In this document: piece after piece, positions 26,622-34,712 of the stretch
Layout of the letters: each line of letters opens with the position of its first letter
Position numbering within the stretch: the first letter of the stretch is position 1
Source: JADJGC01 sp964576925
Lineage (GTDB): Bacteria > Zixibacteria > MSB-5A5 > CAIYYT01
NCBI GenBank assembly: GCA_964576925.1
Contig: CAZNWJ010000011.1
Location: forward strand, 1 to 64,000
Direction of reading: 5' to 3'
Length of the DNA: 64,000 nucleotides
Made by a program: the position numbers and the translations under genes
Notes under the pieces: model-generated
The model's input: the letters and a program-made list of their open reading frames with translations, nothing else
Told to the model about the DNA's origin: nothing
Databases searched by the model: none

Positions 26622-28361
26622 CTACTTCTTCACGGTAATCAGATTTTCATCGAACATAAACGATTTGTTCTTGCCGGTGCTCTTCGCCTGCAAGAGGGCC
26701 ATATCGGCACAATATATTAATCGGTCAATTCGTTGTGCGTCATTAGGATAAATCGCTCCCCCCAGTGATACGGTGATATTGAGGTTGGCGGAGGTAAATT
26801 TGTCACGGAATTCGTGTTCGAGAATGGCGTTGCGCAAGCGTTCCATGAAGTTGATGCAGTCGGCGGCGTTGGTATCGGGCATAACAATACAGAACTCCTC
26901 GCCTCCATAACGCGATACGATATCGATAGAGCGTACCGATCTAGTCAGGAGTCCGCCAAGCTGCTCCAACAGAAAATCTCCTGATTGATGACCGTAAGTA
27001 TCGTTAAAAACCTTGAACCCGTCAACATCAAAGATGACCAGGCCGAGGTGACGAGTAAATCGCTGTGCGCGAGTCATTTCCTGCTGCAGCCGCTTGTAGA
27101 AATAGCGGTAATTGTAGAGGCCGGTCATCTCGTCGGTGTACGAAAGCCGCTCGATTTTCTCAAAATTGGTGAGGTTGTCCAGAATCAAGCCGAACATGCG
27201 GCTGAAAGTGGAAAAGACCTCGATATTCTCCGGGCTGAATTTTTCCGGCGGGCAGTTCATCCCGATATAACCGTCGCGCGGATTGGTGCCGTTCAAGAAT
27301 CCCAGGCAACGAAGACCGGCCGCTTTCAACAGGCTCAGCTCTTCCGAGCCGTCCTCGGAATAGGCTTCCAACGAGATAACCGGTTTCTCGGGGCTGAGGA
27401 GTCCGAAGAGAGCATGGTTGGCCGGTAGCGTGAATTCAGCGGGAAGATTCGGAAGTTTTCCCCGATCGCCCTGGCGCATGACTGTGCGCCTTTCGGCATC
27501 ATGAACCAATAGGACTGCTGAATCGACTTTGAACTCCTCGGCGAGCAGCCGCAAGTAGGCCGCGTAAAGCTTGTTGCGATCGTAAATCCGCGCCAGTTTG
27601 TCGAGCGCCGAGATGAGCACCGTAGGGTTGCGGCGGTTCGAGGCCTCATGCGATGAGCGGTCGCCTTTGAGTGCATCGAGCTGCTGACGGAGTTTCTGGA
27701 CGGTGAGGTTGTGCTTGTAGGTGGCATCATCGAGGTGCTTGAAATTCCCGACCTGGTCAGCCAGCGACAACAGAAACGGCCGGATGATTCGAAATGGCAC
27801 GTCCTGGGGCGCGGTGAAGGCGATGAAATAATTGCAGCGCCCGCTCGTCAGCACCGGCACCGCCTGGTCGAAGGGATGAGGGTCATTCCCCTGGCTCCCG
27901 TCCCCGGGGTAGACCTTTCGAAACGGAATCGATGATTCCCGCTTTTCCAGCATGTGCTCGAGTTCGGGCCGAAAGAGAACGCGGTAGCCCTTGAGGCTGT
28001 CGCGCTCTGCGCCGAAGAGATCGGTCAGCATGTAGCCGCGCTTGCGGCGGGCGAAGACAGCTACCGTGTTAAGTCCAAAATCGTCGTGGAAGTAGCGCGC
28101 CAGGGAGGTTACCTGTTGGTCGAGTTGCCGGCGCTGCGAGAAATCCTTGTGTATCTGCTCCACTTGATGCAGGTAGAGCCGGACGATCGTTTCCAGGCGA
28201 TCGGTGCCTCGGCGTCGCAGCAGGATGGCGTAACCGGTACCCCCGACGAGGGCGACGACGATGGCCGCCACAAGCAGCGGGCGCGACCATTGATCGACGA
28301 GCAAAGCTCCGCCGATCAGCGCCGAAATGGTCGCCATCAAAGCTGCCAGAAAATAGAGCAT
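26622..28361 (-). CDS. Membrane diguanylate cyclase with GAF-like domain
   Basis: The 579-residue protein has two N-terminal membrane helices (residues 2-20 and 28-48). A GAF-like region follows at about 250-400 (LLAEEFKVDSAVLLVHDAE), then a GGDEF domain from about 405. The active site is intact (RYGGEEF, residues 484-490) and the inhibitory I-site RSID (477-480) is present, so it should make c-di-GMP with feedback control. c-di-GMP commonly activates exopolysaccharide synthesis. The gene lies six bases upstream of the Wza gene in the same unit, directly linking the signal with export. Confidence 0.93.
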   Translation of the reverse strand: MLYFLAALMATISALIGGALLVDQWSRPLLVAAIVVALVGGTGYAILLRRRGTDRLETIVRLYLHQVEQIHKDFSQRRQLDQQVTSLARYFHDDFGLNTVAVFARRKRGYMLTDLFGAERDSLKGYRVLFRPELEHMLEKRESSIPFRKVYPGDGSQGNDPHPFDQAVPVLTSGRCNYFIAFTAPQDVPFRIIRPFLLSLADQVGNFKHLDDATYKHNLTVQKLRQQLDALKGDRSSHEASNRRNPTVLISALDKLARIYDRNKLYAAYLRLLAEEFKVDSAVLLVHDAERRTVMRQGDRGKLPNLPAEFTLPANHALFGLLSPEKPVISLEAYSEDGSEELSLLKAAGLRCLGFLNGTNPRDGYIGMNCPPEKFSPENIEVFSTFSRMFGLILDNLTNFEKIERLSYTDEMTGLYNYRYFYKRLQQEMTRAQRFTRHLGLVIFDVDGFKVFNDTYGHQSGDFLLEQLGGLLTRSVRSIDIVSRYGGEEFCIVMPDTNAADCINFMERLRNAILEHEFRDKFTSANLNITVSLGGAIYPNDAQRIDRLIYCADMALLQAKSTGKNKSFMFDENLITVKK

Positions 28362-28444
28362 AGGCTATCGGTTTATATAATGAGCGACGAGCGCGGTTGC
28401 AAGCGCAAAGCCACGCAACCAATCGGCGTCGGGTACGCTCGCGG

Positions 28445-29182
28445 TCAGGCCTTGCGGCTGTAGCGGAAGCGGTTCTTTTTGGACAAGAGCGAGTGGCGGC
28501 GGAGGATGCTCCAGACGCCCCACCAACCGATCTTCTGGCCGTCGCCGTTAGCGTCACTGCGAATGATGCGCACGATTTCGCTGATGGAGTAGAAAGGATC
28601 GGTTTTGACCAGGCTCAGCACGAGGCTCTCTGCACTGGGGCGGGCAGTGACAGGCGGAGCGGCTTTGATCTCCGGCTGGGTTTGAGCTGTCGCCTTGATC
28701 CGAGCCGGCGGCGGATCGGCTTCGGCTGTGGCGACCTCGACCTGGCGGGCGATAGACGCCTTCTCAGCTTCTTTCTGGTTATGCTGGCGAACTTCGGCCG
28801 CAGCGTCTTCACCGGAATGACCGTTGCCGCCGCGAAACTCGATCTTGGCCTTTTCGATATTGTCGTAGGCTTTCAGGATCGAATCGAATTCCAGCAGTTC
28901 GAAGATCTCGTAAACACTGGGGATCATCCGCGCGAGTTTGATGTCTCCGGAATTGGACTTGATCTCGCGGATATTGCTGATGAAGATGCCCCAGCCGGCG
29001 GACGAGATGTAATCGACACCGGCAAGATCGATGATGATCTTGTAGCGCTTCTGCTCCATCAGCGAATTCATAACGCGTTCGAGTTCGGAGGAGGTCATCG
29101 TGTCGATGACGCCGTCGACGCGCACCAAGGTAACATCGCCGCTTTGCCCGGCCGTATCCAGAGAGATTCTTATGTCGTCCAT
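28445..29182 (-). CDS. STAS-domain (anti-sigma antagonist-like) protein with C-terminal winged-helix-like domain
   Basis: Residues 1-115 form a STAS domain. The phospho-acceptor region YISSAGWGIF contains serines 60-61 at the place phosphorylated in SpoIIAA/RsbV. A charged, Ala/Pro-rich linker (about 120-183) leads to a C-terminal domain (185-245: SLVKTDPFYSISEIVRII, IGWWGVWSILRR, KKNRFRYSRK). This appears related to the winged domain of the phosphatase protein at 29958-32780. It overlaps parA by 13 bases. It should be the substrate of the fused kinase/phosphatase. The fused DNA-binding-like domain is unusual for a STAS protein. Confidence 0.85.
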   Translation of the reverse strand: MDDIRISLDTAGQSGDVTLVRVDGVIDTMTSSELERVMNSLMEQKRYKIIIDLAGVDYISSAGWGIFISNIREIKSNSGDIKLARMIPSVYEIFELLEFDSILKAYDNIEKAKIEFRGGNGHSGEDAAAEVRQHNQKEAEKASIARQVEVATAEADPPPARIKATAQTQPEIKAAPPVTARPSAESLVLSLVKTDPFYSISEIVRIIRSDANGDGQKIGWWGVWSILRRHSLLSKKNRFRYSRKA

Positions 29183-29961
29183 GCCTGCTTCTCGTCCTTT
29201 GCGGCCGCCACTGGATGGCCGTTTTGTGAATAGTTGGCGATTTCCTTTGCGAACAAGAAGTAATCGAGAGCGCCGTTGGAATAAGGCGCATGTTCGAACA
29301 CCGTCTTGTATAACATCTGCGATTCTTTCAGTTGCGTGTTGATGCGGATCTTGGATGCAAACAACTTGTCACCGTACTCCGTGAGCAACTGGTTGTAAAT
29401 CGTTTTCGAGACCTTGGTCCTCGTGTCAAAAAACGTCGCGAGAATCCCCAGCAACTCGACCTTGCGGCCGATTTTCCGGTAAAGATCATCGAGCAACTTA
29501 AGGGTCTTCTTGGCGCCCTCACAAGCAAAAAAATCCATCGAGACCGGGATCACGACGCCGTCGACATAGTTGAGGACGTTCATGTTGATCAGGTTGATTG
29601 CCGGGGGACAATCGCAAATCACGTAATCGGTGCCGCGTAGATTTTCGAGCACCTGCCGGAGGCGTTGTTCGCGGTCGACTTGCCGCGCCAGGAATAACTC
29701 CGTTTCGACGATGCGGGTATTGCCGGAATCGATCAGGAAGAGGTTGGGACGCAGCGGCGCGATCTCGACTTCTCCGGTCGTGAGAAGCTCTGCCAGCCCC
29801 TTCTGCGGCTGGACGTTGAAAGCCATCGACACGTTCGCCTGGCTGTCGCAGTCGACGATAAGGGTCCGCTTCCCTGACATGGCGAGACAATGCGCCAGGT
29901 TGATCACCGTGGTGGTCTTGCCGGTTCCGCCTTTACAGGTTATGACCGCAATCTTGTTCAA
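29170..29961 (-). CDS. ParA/MinD-type ATPase
   Basis: The 263-residue protein has the deviant Walker A KGGTGKTTTVINLAHCLA, the A' motif LIVDCDSQANVSMAF, and Walker B VICDCPPAINLINMN. It resembles ParA/Soj proteins that position DNA or protein complexes. No parB or parS-like array is adjacent. The start is TTG at 29961, overlapping the stop of the phosphatase gene (TTGA), with AAGGA nine bases upstream. It lies between the two partner-switch genes, so it may position that complex or the exopolysaccharide machinery. Confidence 0.92.
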   Translation of the reverse strand: MNKIAVITCKGGTGKTTTVINLAHCLAMSGKRTLIVDCDSQANVSMAFNVQPQKGLAELLTTGEVEIAPLRPNLFLIDSGNTRIVETELFLARQVDREQRLRQVLENLRGTDYVICDCPPAINLINMNVLNYVDGVVIPVSMDFFACEGAKKTLKLLDDLYRKIGRKVELLGILATFFDTRTKVSKTIYNQLLTEYGDKLFASKIRINTQLKESQMLYKTVFEHAPYSNGALDYFLFAKEIANYSQNGHPVAAAKDEKQAWTT

Positions 29962-32780
29962 TCTTTTTCATCCTTGCGTTGATCGCCGAGGAGACGTTTT
30001 TCGTAATCGGCAAATGAAAGCGAAGGTTCCGCGTCCGGCAACACTACCGTTTCAAGGCTGATTCCCTCTTCGGCGCGCTTCTGCCACTGCTTCTCGTCGA
30101 CGGTCTCGAGGCGCGCGGTCGACAAGACATTGCGCTTTTCGGCTTCGCGGTCCAATTCTTTGACCCGGCCGGCGACACGGTCAAATAATAAACGCAACTG
30201 ATCAGCGGATATTTGACCTTCCATCTCTTCAAACATGGCGGTCAAGACATCGGTGCGCTCGTCGTCGACGCCCAATTCGCGAAGACGGTCTTTGAAGGCC
30301 GCGAGTTTATCGTCTTCCTGTTTCTGCAAGTTATCTTTGATCTGTCCCAGGTAGGCAGCACGATCCAGGGTCGGATGGGGCGACTCCACCTTCTGCGCCA
30401 GTTTGAGGTACTCCTGCTCCTGCTCGGCCGTGAGGGTTCCGCCGAAGCGTCGGGCGAACTCGTAGCGTTGGCGTTTGGTGTTAAGCCGCAAGCGCACCAG
30501 TTCGGCATAGATTGTGCGGTCTTCAACCCCGACATCCCCCGCCTGCTCGAGTTCGCGCTTGATGCGCGTAGGGCCGTAGTCCGGGTTCCTGCGGATGATC
30601 TCGAGCACCGCATTACGCTCGTTGTACGAGAGCTGTGCCGGAGCATCGTCCACACGCAGTGTCTTGTTGAGCAGGCCCTCTTCGCCAAACTGCTCATAGC
30701 GCTTCTTGTAACGATAATAAGTTGAAGTTGAGAGTCCCATCATGCGGCACGCCTCGGCGACCGGGACTCTTTGGACGTCGACCATCTCGAGCAATTTCTT
30801 GCGGCGAGCGAAGATATATTCGTCGGCCTCGACCTTTTCCTTGATCGCGACCATCGTGATATCGTCGTTCTGCTCGGCGCCCTGCGTAAACTTGCTGAGG
30901 TCTTCTTCGAATTTTTCCGCGAATTCGTCCGGCGACAGGTCCGAGTTGTCGCGGATGAACTGCAGGAACTTCTCCATGCCGTATTGCTGTTTGCGCGGGT
31001 TCATCGCCTCGGTGATACCGTCCGTGTAGATCACCAGCATATCGCCCTTTTTAAGGCGCACGCCCTGGCTCTCGAGATTTTCCTCGAAGCTGACTCCGTC
31101 AGGCAAGGTTATGCCGAGCGGAATGCCGCGCGGGTTCATGAAGAAGGTCTTGTCCTCGTCCTTGCGGTAGAGAATCATCGGATTGTGCCCGGCCGAGGCG
31201 AAGGAGATTTTGCGCTGCTGGGTGTCGATGACGACCATGAAGATCGTGATGAACATCCCTTTGCGGACATCCTCGGTGACGAATTCGTTGACGTTGCAAA
31301 GAATATCGACCGGCGAGCGCGCACCGCGCGATTCGAGGCGAATCGCGGTGCGGATCATGGTCATCACGAGCGAACCCGGGACACCTTTGCCGGAGACGTC
31401 GGCAACGACGATGCCGAGCGTCTTTTCGTCGAGCCAGACGAAATCGTAGTAATCGCCGCCCACATCTTTGGCTGCGCGATAGATAGTCGCGATGTCGAAG
31501 CCCTCGATATCTGGGAAGCTCTTGGGCAGCAGGGTGTGCTGGATATCCTGCGCCACCTGCATTTCCTTGCGCATGCGCTCCTGCTCGACGACGTTGGCCT
31601 GGGCTTCTTTGAACTTCACGCGCATTTCGTTAAACGCCTCGGCGATAGCATTGTACTCGGCGGCGCCTTCGACTTCGATCTTGGAGTCGAGATCGCCCTT
31701 GCCGATGCGCCGCACACCGTCGATCAGGCGTTGGATCGGACGTACGAAGTAGTTCGAGAGCAGGTAGACCGCGCCGATAACGATAAACATCGCTATAGCG
31801 ACGGTCACGAGAATAGTCTGGCGCGCTTCGGCGATGCCTTCGAGCAAACGTTCTTCACCGAAGCCGACGTGCAATTTTCCGAATGAATTGGCCTGGTAGT
31901 TGATCGATTCGACGACATGATGCAGGCTACCGCCGTCATCGGCGACGTAGGCTTGCGCGACACCGGTACGATCCGCATCGATTCCGTCCGGTGGCTGGTA
32001 CGTCGTGTGGAGTCGTTCGGGGAGATCAGTAGAGGCGAGAATCTTGCTTTGCCGATCGACGACAAATATGTAGCGAACATCCTGATTCTGGCGCGCGAAG
32101 TTCCGGACAAACTCGTCGAACTCGACGTCTGATGATCGATTGATGAAGTGATTGGCTGCCTGCGCCGCGATGGCGTTGCCGTATTCGGCGATCGACGCGC
32201 TAAATTGCTCCTGCCGCCAGATGACCATGCGCGTTTCCCAGAGGAAGTACACCGAGACGATAACGGCGGTCATAATCAGCGAAGTCCAGAGCGCAAACTT
32301 CCAGCGGATCGAGACGCCTTCAGTTTTTGCCACCGGTTCGGGCTTGATGTCAGGGTAGCGCTTAACGAGCTTGAGTTCGTTGACGCCGGCATTGGTGGAG
32401 TAGGAGACATCGTCGGTGACCTTGCGAATCAGGTAGATTCCCAAGCCGCCCTTGCGGCCGGTCTTGATATAGTGATCGAGATTGGGATCGGTCAGCTTGT
32501 CGAAATCGAAGCTGCGGCCGCGATCGTAAATGGAGACGCCCATGCGATCCTTGAAGAGCGAGAGGCGGAGTTTGATCGTGCCTTCTCCGTAGAGGTAGGC
32601 GTGACGGATGACGTTGGTGCATGCCTCTTCGATTGCCAGCAGGATCGCGGTCGTGTCCTTACGGCGAAACGGAGTCTCGGCAAGAACCGTCTCGACGAAA
32701 CTGCGAATGTCCGGCAGTTTGGTTTCCTGTGCCGGGAACTCAGCAAAGATTTCTTTCGTGGGACGGGAGAAGAGTCTCAT
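29958..32780 (-). CDS. Fused HATPase kinase / membrane sensor / SpoIIE phosphatase / transposase-like HTH protein
   Basis: The 940-residue protein shows in order: an RsbW-type HATPase (N box EEACTN 51-56, DRGRSFD 86-92, GGLGIYLIRK 111-120), membrane helix 161-181, an extracytoplasmic sensor of about 140 residues, a second helix 322-342, and HAMP 343-396. A PP2C/SpoIIE domain follows (GGDYYDF 441-447, DVSGKG 461-466, SAGHNP 529-534, TDGITEA 586-592, DDITMV 639-644). An HTH (VAEACRMMGLSTSTYYRYKK, 674-693) and a winged part (DYGPTRIKREL, 734-744) resemble IS3/IS481 transposase N-termini. A helical tail ends the protein. It should phosphorylate and dephosphorylate the STAS protein encoded two genes downstream. 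It is the first gene of the exopolysaccharide unit. Fused kinase/phosphatases are known; the HTH addition is unusual. Confidence 0.9.
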   Translation of the reverse strand: MRLFSRPTKEIFAEFPAQETKLPDIRSFVETVLAETPFRRKDTTAILLAIEEACTNVIRHAYLYGEGTIKLRLSLFKDRMGVSIYDRGRSFDFDKLTDPNLDHYIKTGRKGGLGIYLIRKVTDDVSYSTNAGVNELKLVKRYPDIKPEPVAKTEGVSIRWKFALWTSLIMTAVIVSVYFLWETRMVIWRQEQFSASIAEYGNAIAAQAANHFINRSSDVEFDEFVRNFARQNQDVRYIFVVDRQSKILASTDLPERLHTTYQPPDGIDADRTGVAQAYVADDGGSLHHVVESINYQANSFGKLHVGFGEERLLEGIAEARQTILVTVAIAMFIVIGAVYLLSNYFVRPIQRLIDGVRRIGKGDLDSKIEVEGAAEYNAIAEAFNEMRVKFKEAQANVVEQERMRKEMQVAQDIQHTLLPKSFPDIEGFDIATIYRAAKDVGGDYYDFVWLDEKTLGIVVADVSGKGVPGSLVMTMIRTAIRLESRGARSPVDILCNVNEFVTEDVRKGMFITIFMVVIDTQQRKISFASAGHNPMILYRKDEDKTFFMNPRGIPLGITLPDGVSFEENLESQGVRLKKGDMLVIYTDGITEAMNPRKQQYGMEKFLQFIRDNSDLSPDEFAEKFEEDLSKFTQGAEQNDDITMVAIKEKVEADEYIFARRKKLLEMVDVQRVPVAEACRMMGLSTSTYYRYKKRYEQFGEEGLLNKTLRVDDAPAQLSYNERNAVLEIIRRNPDYGPTRIKRELEQAGDVGVEDRTIYAELVRLRLNTKRQRYEFARRFGGTLTAEQEQEYLKLAQKVESPHPTLDRAAYLGQIKDNLQKQEDDKLAAFKDRLRELGVDDERTDVLTAMFEEMEGQISADQLRLLFDRVAGRVKELDREAEKRNVLSTARLETVDEKQWQKRAEEGISLETVVLPDAEPSLSFADYEKRLLGDQRKDEKD

Positions 32781-32864
32781 ATTATTCTATCGTATGTCAT
32801 ATCAACGGAAATACCAAGCCCGGATATAGTCAGGCAGCGACCGTCAAGCATACTTCCTTGTTAA

Positions 32865-34712
32865 TCAATTGGTTTTGCCGTTTGATTGAAGTCTTAATTT
32901 AGCTTGAACGATGTTCTTTTCGGTTTCGGGATTCCCCGGATACTTTGCCAACACCTGTTCCCAGAGGCGAATGGCTTCGGCATACGCGCCATTGCGGAAC
33001 TTATCGATGCCGTCGAGATAGAGCTTCCAGACCGCACCATCCTTCTGAATTTCGCTCAAAGGAACAGCGCCAACCGACCTGCCGTTGTCGAGCTTGCTCA
33101 GCAGCTCCAGGGCAACGGTGTCCTGCGGATTGCTTGACAGCGCCTGAGACAGGAACTGGCGAGCCTGAACCGTGTCGCCGGCACTGTAAGCGGCCACACC
33201 GGACCGCAGCAGTCCCAAGGAGGCAATGCGATTATTGATCTGATTCAAGCTGCGTTGAGCGGCCTGATCGCCGGGATTGAGTTTGAGGATTTCGCCGTAA
33301 CTCACGGCGGCATCGCTGTACTTGCCGGCATTGGCCTGGCGCGTGGCCTCAGTGCGCAGCGCCGTGATTCGGTCACCTGTCAGGAGGTTGTATTCGGCTT
33401 CGCTCTGTTGGAACCGCTGGTCGGCGCCAAAGGCGGGTCGCAGGCGCGAGAGCATTACCGAAGAGGCCTCGAGGTCCTTGACATCGAGCGCTTCCCGCAG
33501 TTCGCCGAAGAGTTCAGCCGCTTTGGTCGAGTCGGTTTCGGCGAGCACGCCGGCGCGCACGGAAGCGGTCAGTTGGTCGGTACGCTGGCGGTCGATTTCG
33601 GCCAGACGCTCACCGGCCTCATCGCTGTTGTTGCCGGTCAATACATAGACCTTCTCATAGTAGACTTCCGCAGAGTCGTACATGGCATTCTGGTAGAAGT
33701 AGCGTGCCTGCGTCGTCGCGAAGTTGAGATCGCGTTCTCGAGCTTCGCGCGCGAGTGTCTCGGCAGCCTCGCGATTCGCCTTTTCCCGTTGTGCCAGCAG
33801 CGACTCGACCGAGCCGCCCAGTGAGATATCTAGAGAGATGCGGTGCTGCGCATCGAAGTAATCCTGGGTACGGAAAGTATAGCCGATCTGGGCGATGCTG
33901 AACCTGAGACCGGCACCGAAATTGATCTGATCGACATCGTAGCCGGTGCGGAGGAAGTAGTGGTTCATTATCGCGAACTCGGCTCCTGCGTGGAAGAGCG
34001 GATCGACATTTTCCGTTTTGTCAACATCGACCTCGAGTGACAGGAAATGACGACCGTCCGAGATCGGGAGACGAACGCCCGCACCCGCTTTGAAGTTCAC
34101 GGGAAGCTGTTCGGCGTCGCGATCAAGGCGGATTTCCGGGGCCAGCAGGTTCTGCGCGTTCAGGCCGAGATGGATCTTCTCGCTCAGGGAGAGCTTGATG
34201 CCAACATCCGCGCCACCACCGTAAGCGGACTGATCGTCAAAGTCCTGCCCGAAAAGCTTGACGGCAGCGCCGAGCGAGATAAAGCGATTCACCTGCTTGC
34301 CGTAGCCGATCAGAAACATCTGTTGGCTGGAGCTGAAAGTTCCCTGCAATCGACCCAGATTGTCGCGACGTTGGATGTCGCCGGTCGACATTAGAAACGC
34401 CGCTACCGAAAACGTGCCGTAATCGAGCGTGGGCCACCCAAAGGCCGCGAAAGAGTAGTTTGTGCCCTCCGGGAGCGGCAGGTGCATCAGCGACAGCGAG
34501 CGATCGTGGAGATTCGTCAGCGTCGCCGGATTCCAGTAGATGGCCGAGGCATCATTGGCGAGAGCGACATTGGCGCCCCCCATTCCCAGGGCGCGCCCGC
34601 CGGCGCCACCCGAGAAGACCGGCGTCAGGCCGGCGCCATTGCCCCCCAGGAGCAATGGGGCCAACCCCAAAACAATCGCTGCGATCAGTACGGAGATTCT
34701 GCGCGTATTCAT
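32865..34712 (-). CDS. PorV-like outer-membrane protein with TPR region
   Basis: The 615-residue protein has a signal peptide and then a PorV/UPF0164-type barrel at about residues 25-310. It opens with GAGGRALGMGGANVALANDASAIYWNPATL (quoted here only as GGRALGMGGANVALANDAS) and contains strands such as FFLRTGYDVDQ-like YFLRTGYDVDQINFGAG. The second half is helical and TPR-like (YFYQNAMYDSAEVYYEKVYV; YSDAAVSYGEILKLNPGDQ). PorV proteins shuttle type IX secretion substrates. The start overlaps the stop of the giant secreted protein by one base, so the two are coupled and may work as carrier and cargo. Confidence 0.82.
   Translation of the reverse strand: MNTRRISVLIAAIVLGLAPLLLGGNGAGLTPVFSGGAGGRALGMGGANVALANDASAIYWNPATLTNLHDRSLSLMHLPLPEGTNYSFAAFGWPTLDYGTFSVAAFLMSTGDIQRRDNLGRLQGTFSSSQQMFLIGYGKQVNRFISLGAAVKLFGQDFDDQSAYGGGADVGIKLSLSEKIHLGLNAQNLLAPEIRLDRDAEQLPVNFKAGAGVRLPISDGRHFLSLEVDVDKTENVDPLFHAGAEFAIMNHYFLRTGYDVDQINFGAGLRFSIAQIGYTFRTQDYFDAQHRISLDISLGGSVESLLAQREKANREAAETLAREARERDLNFATTQARYFYQNAMYDSAEVYYEKVYVLTGNNSDEAGERLAEIDRQRTDQLTASVRAGVLAETDSTKAAELFGELREALDVKDLEASSVMLSRLRPAFGADQRFQQSEAEYNLLTGDRITALRTEATRQANAGKYSDAAVSYGEILKLNPGDQAAQRSLNQINNRIASLGLLRSGVAAYSAGDTVQARQFLSQALSSNPQDTVALELLSKLDNGRSVGAVPLSEIQKDGAVWKLYLDGIDKFRNGAYAEAIRLWEQVLAKYPGNPETEKNIVQAKLRLQSNGKTN

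Noticed and set aside
30441..30803. Insertion sequence remnant in the phosphatase gene
   Set aside because: No terminal repeats, no DDE catalytic domain and no frame disruption; the HTH is treated as a captured domain instead.
30771..31886. 371-residue plus-strand open frame
   Set aside because: Antisense to the PP2C and HAMP part of the kinase/phosphatase gene, which has all catalytic motifs.
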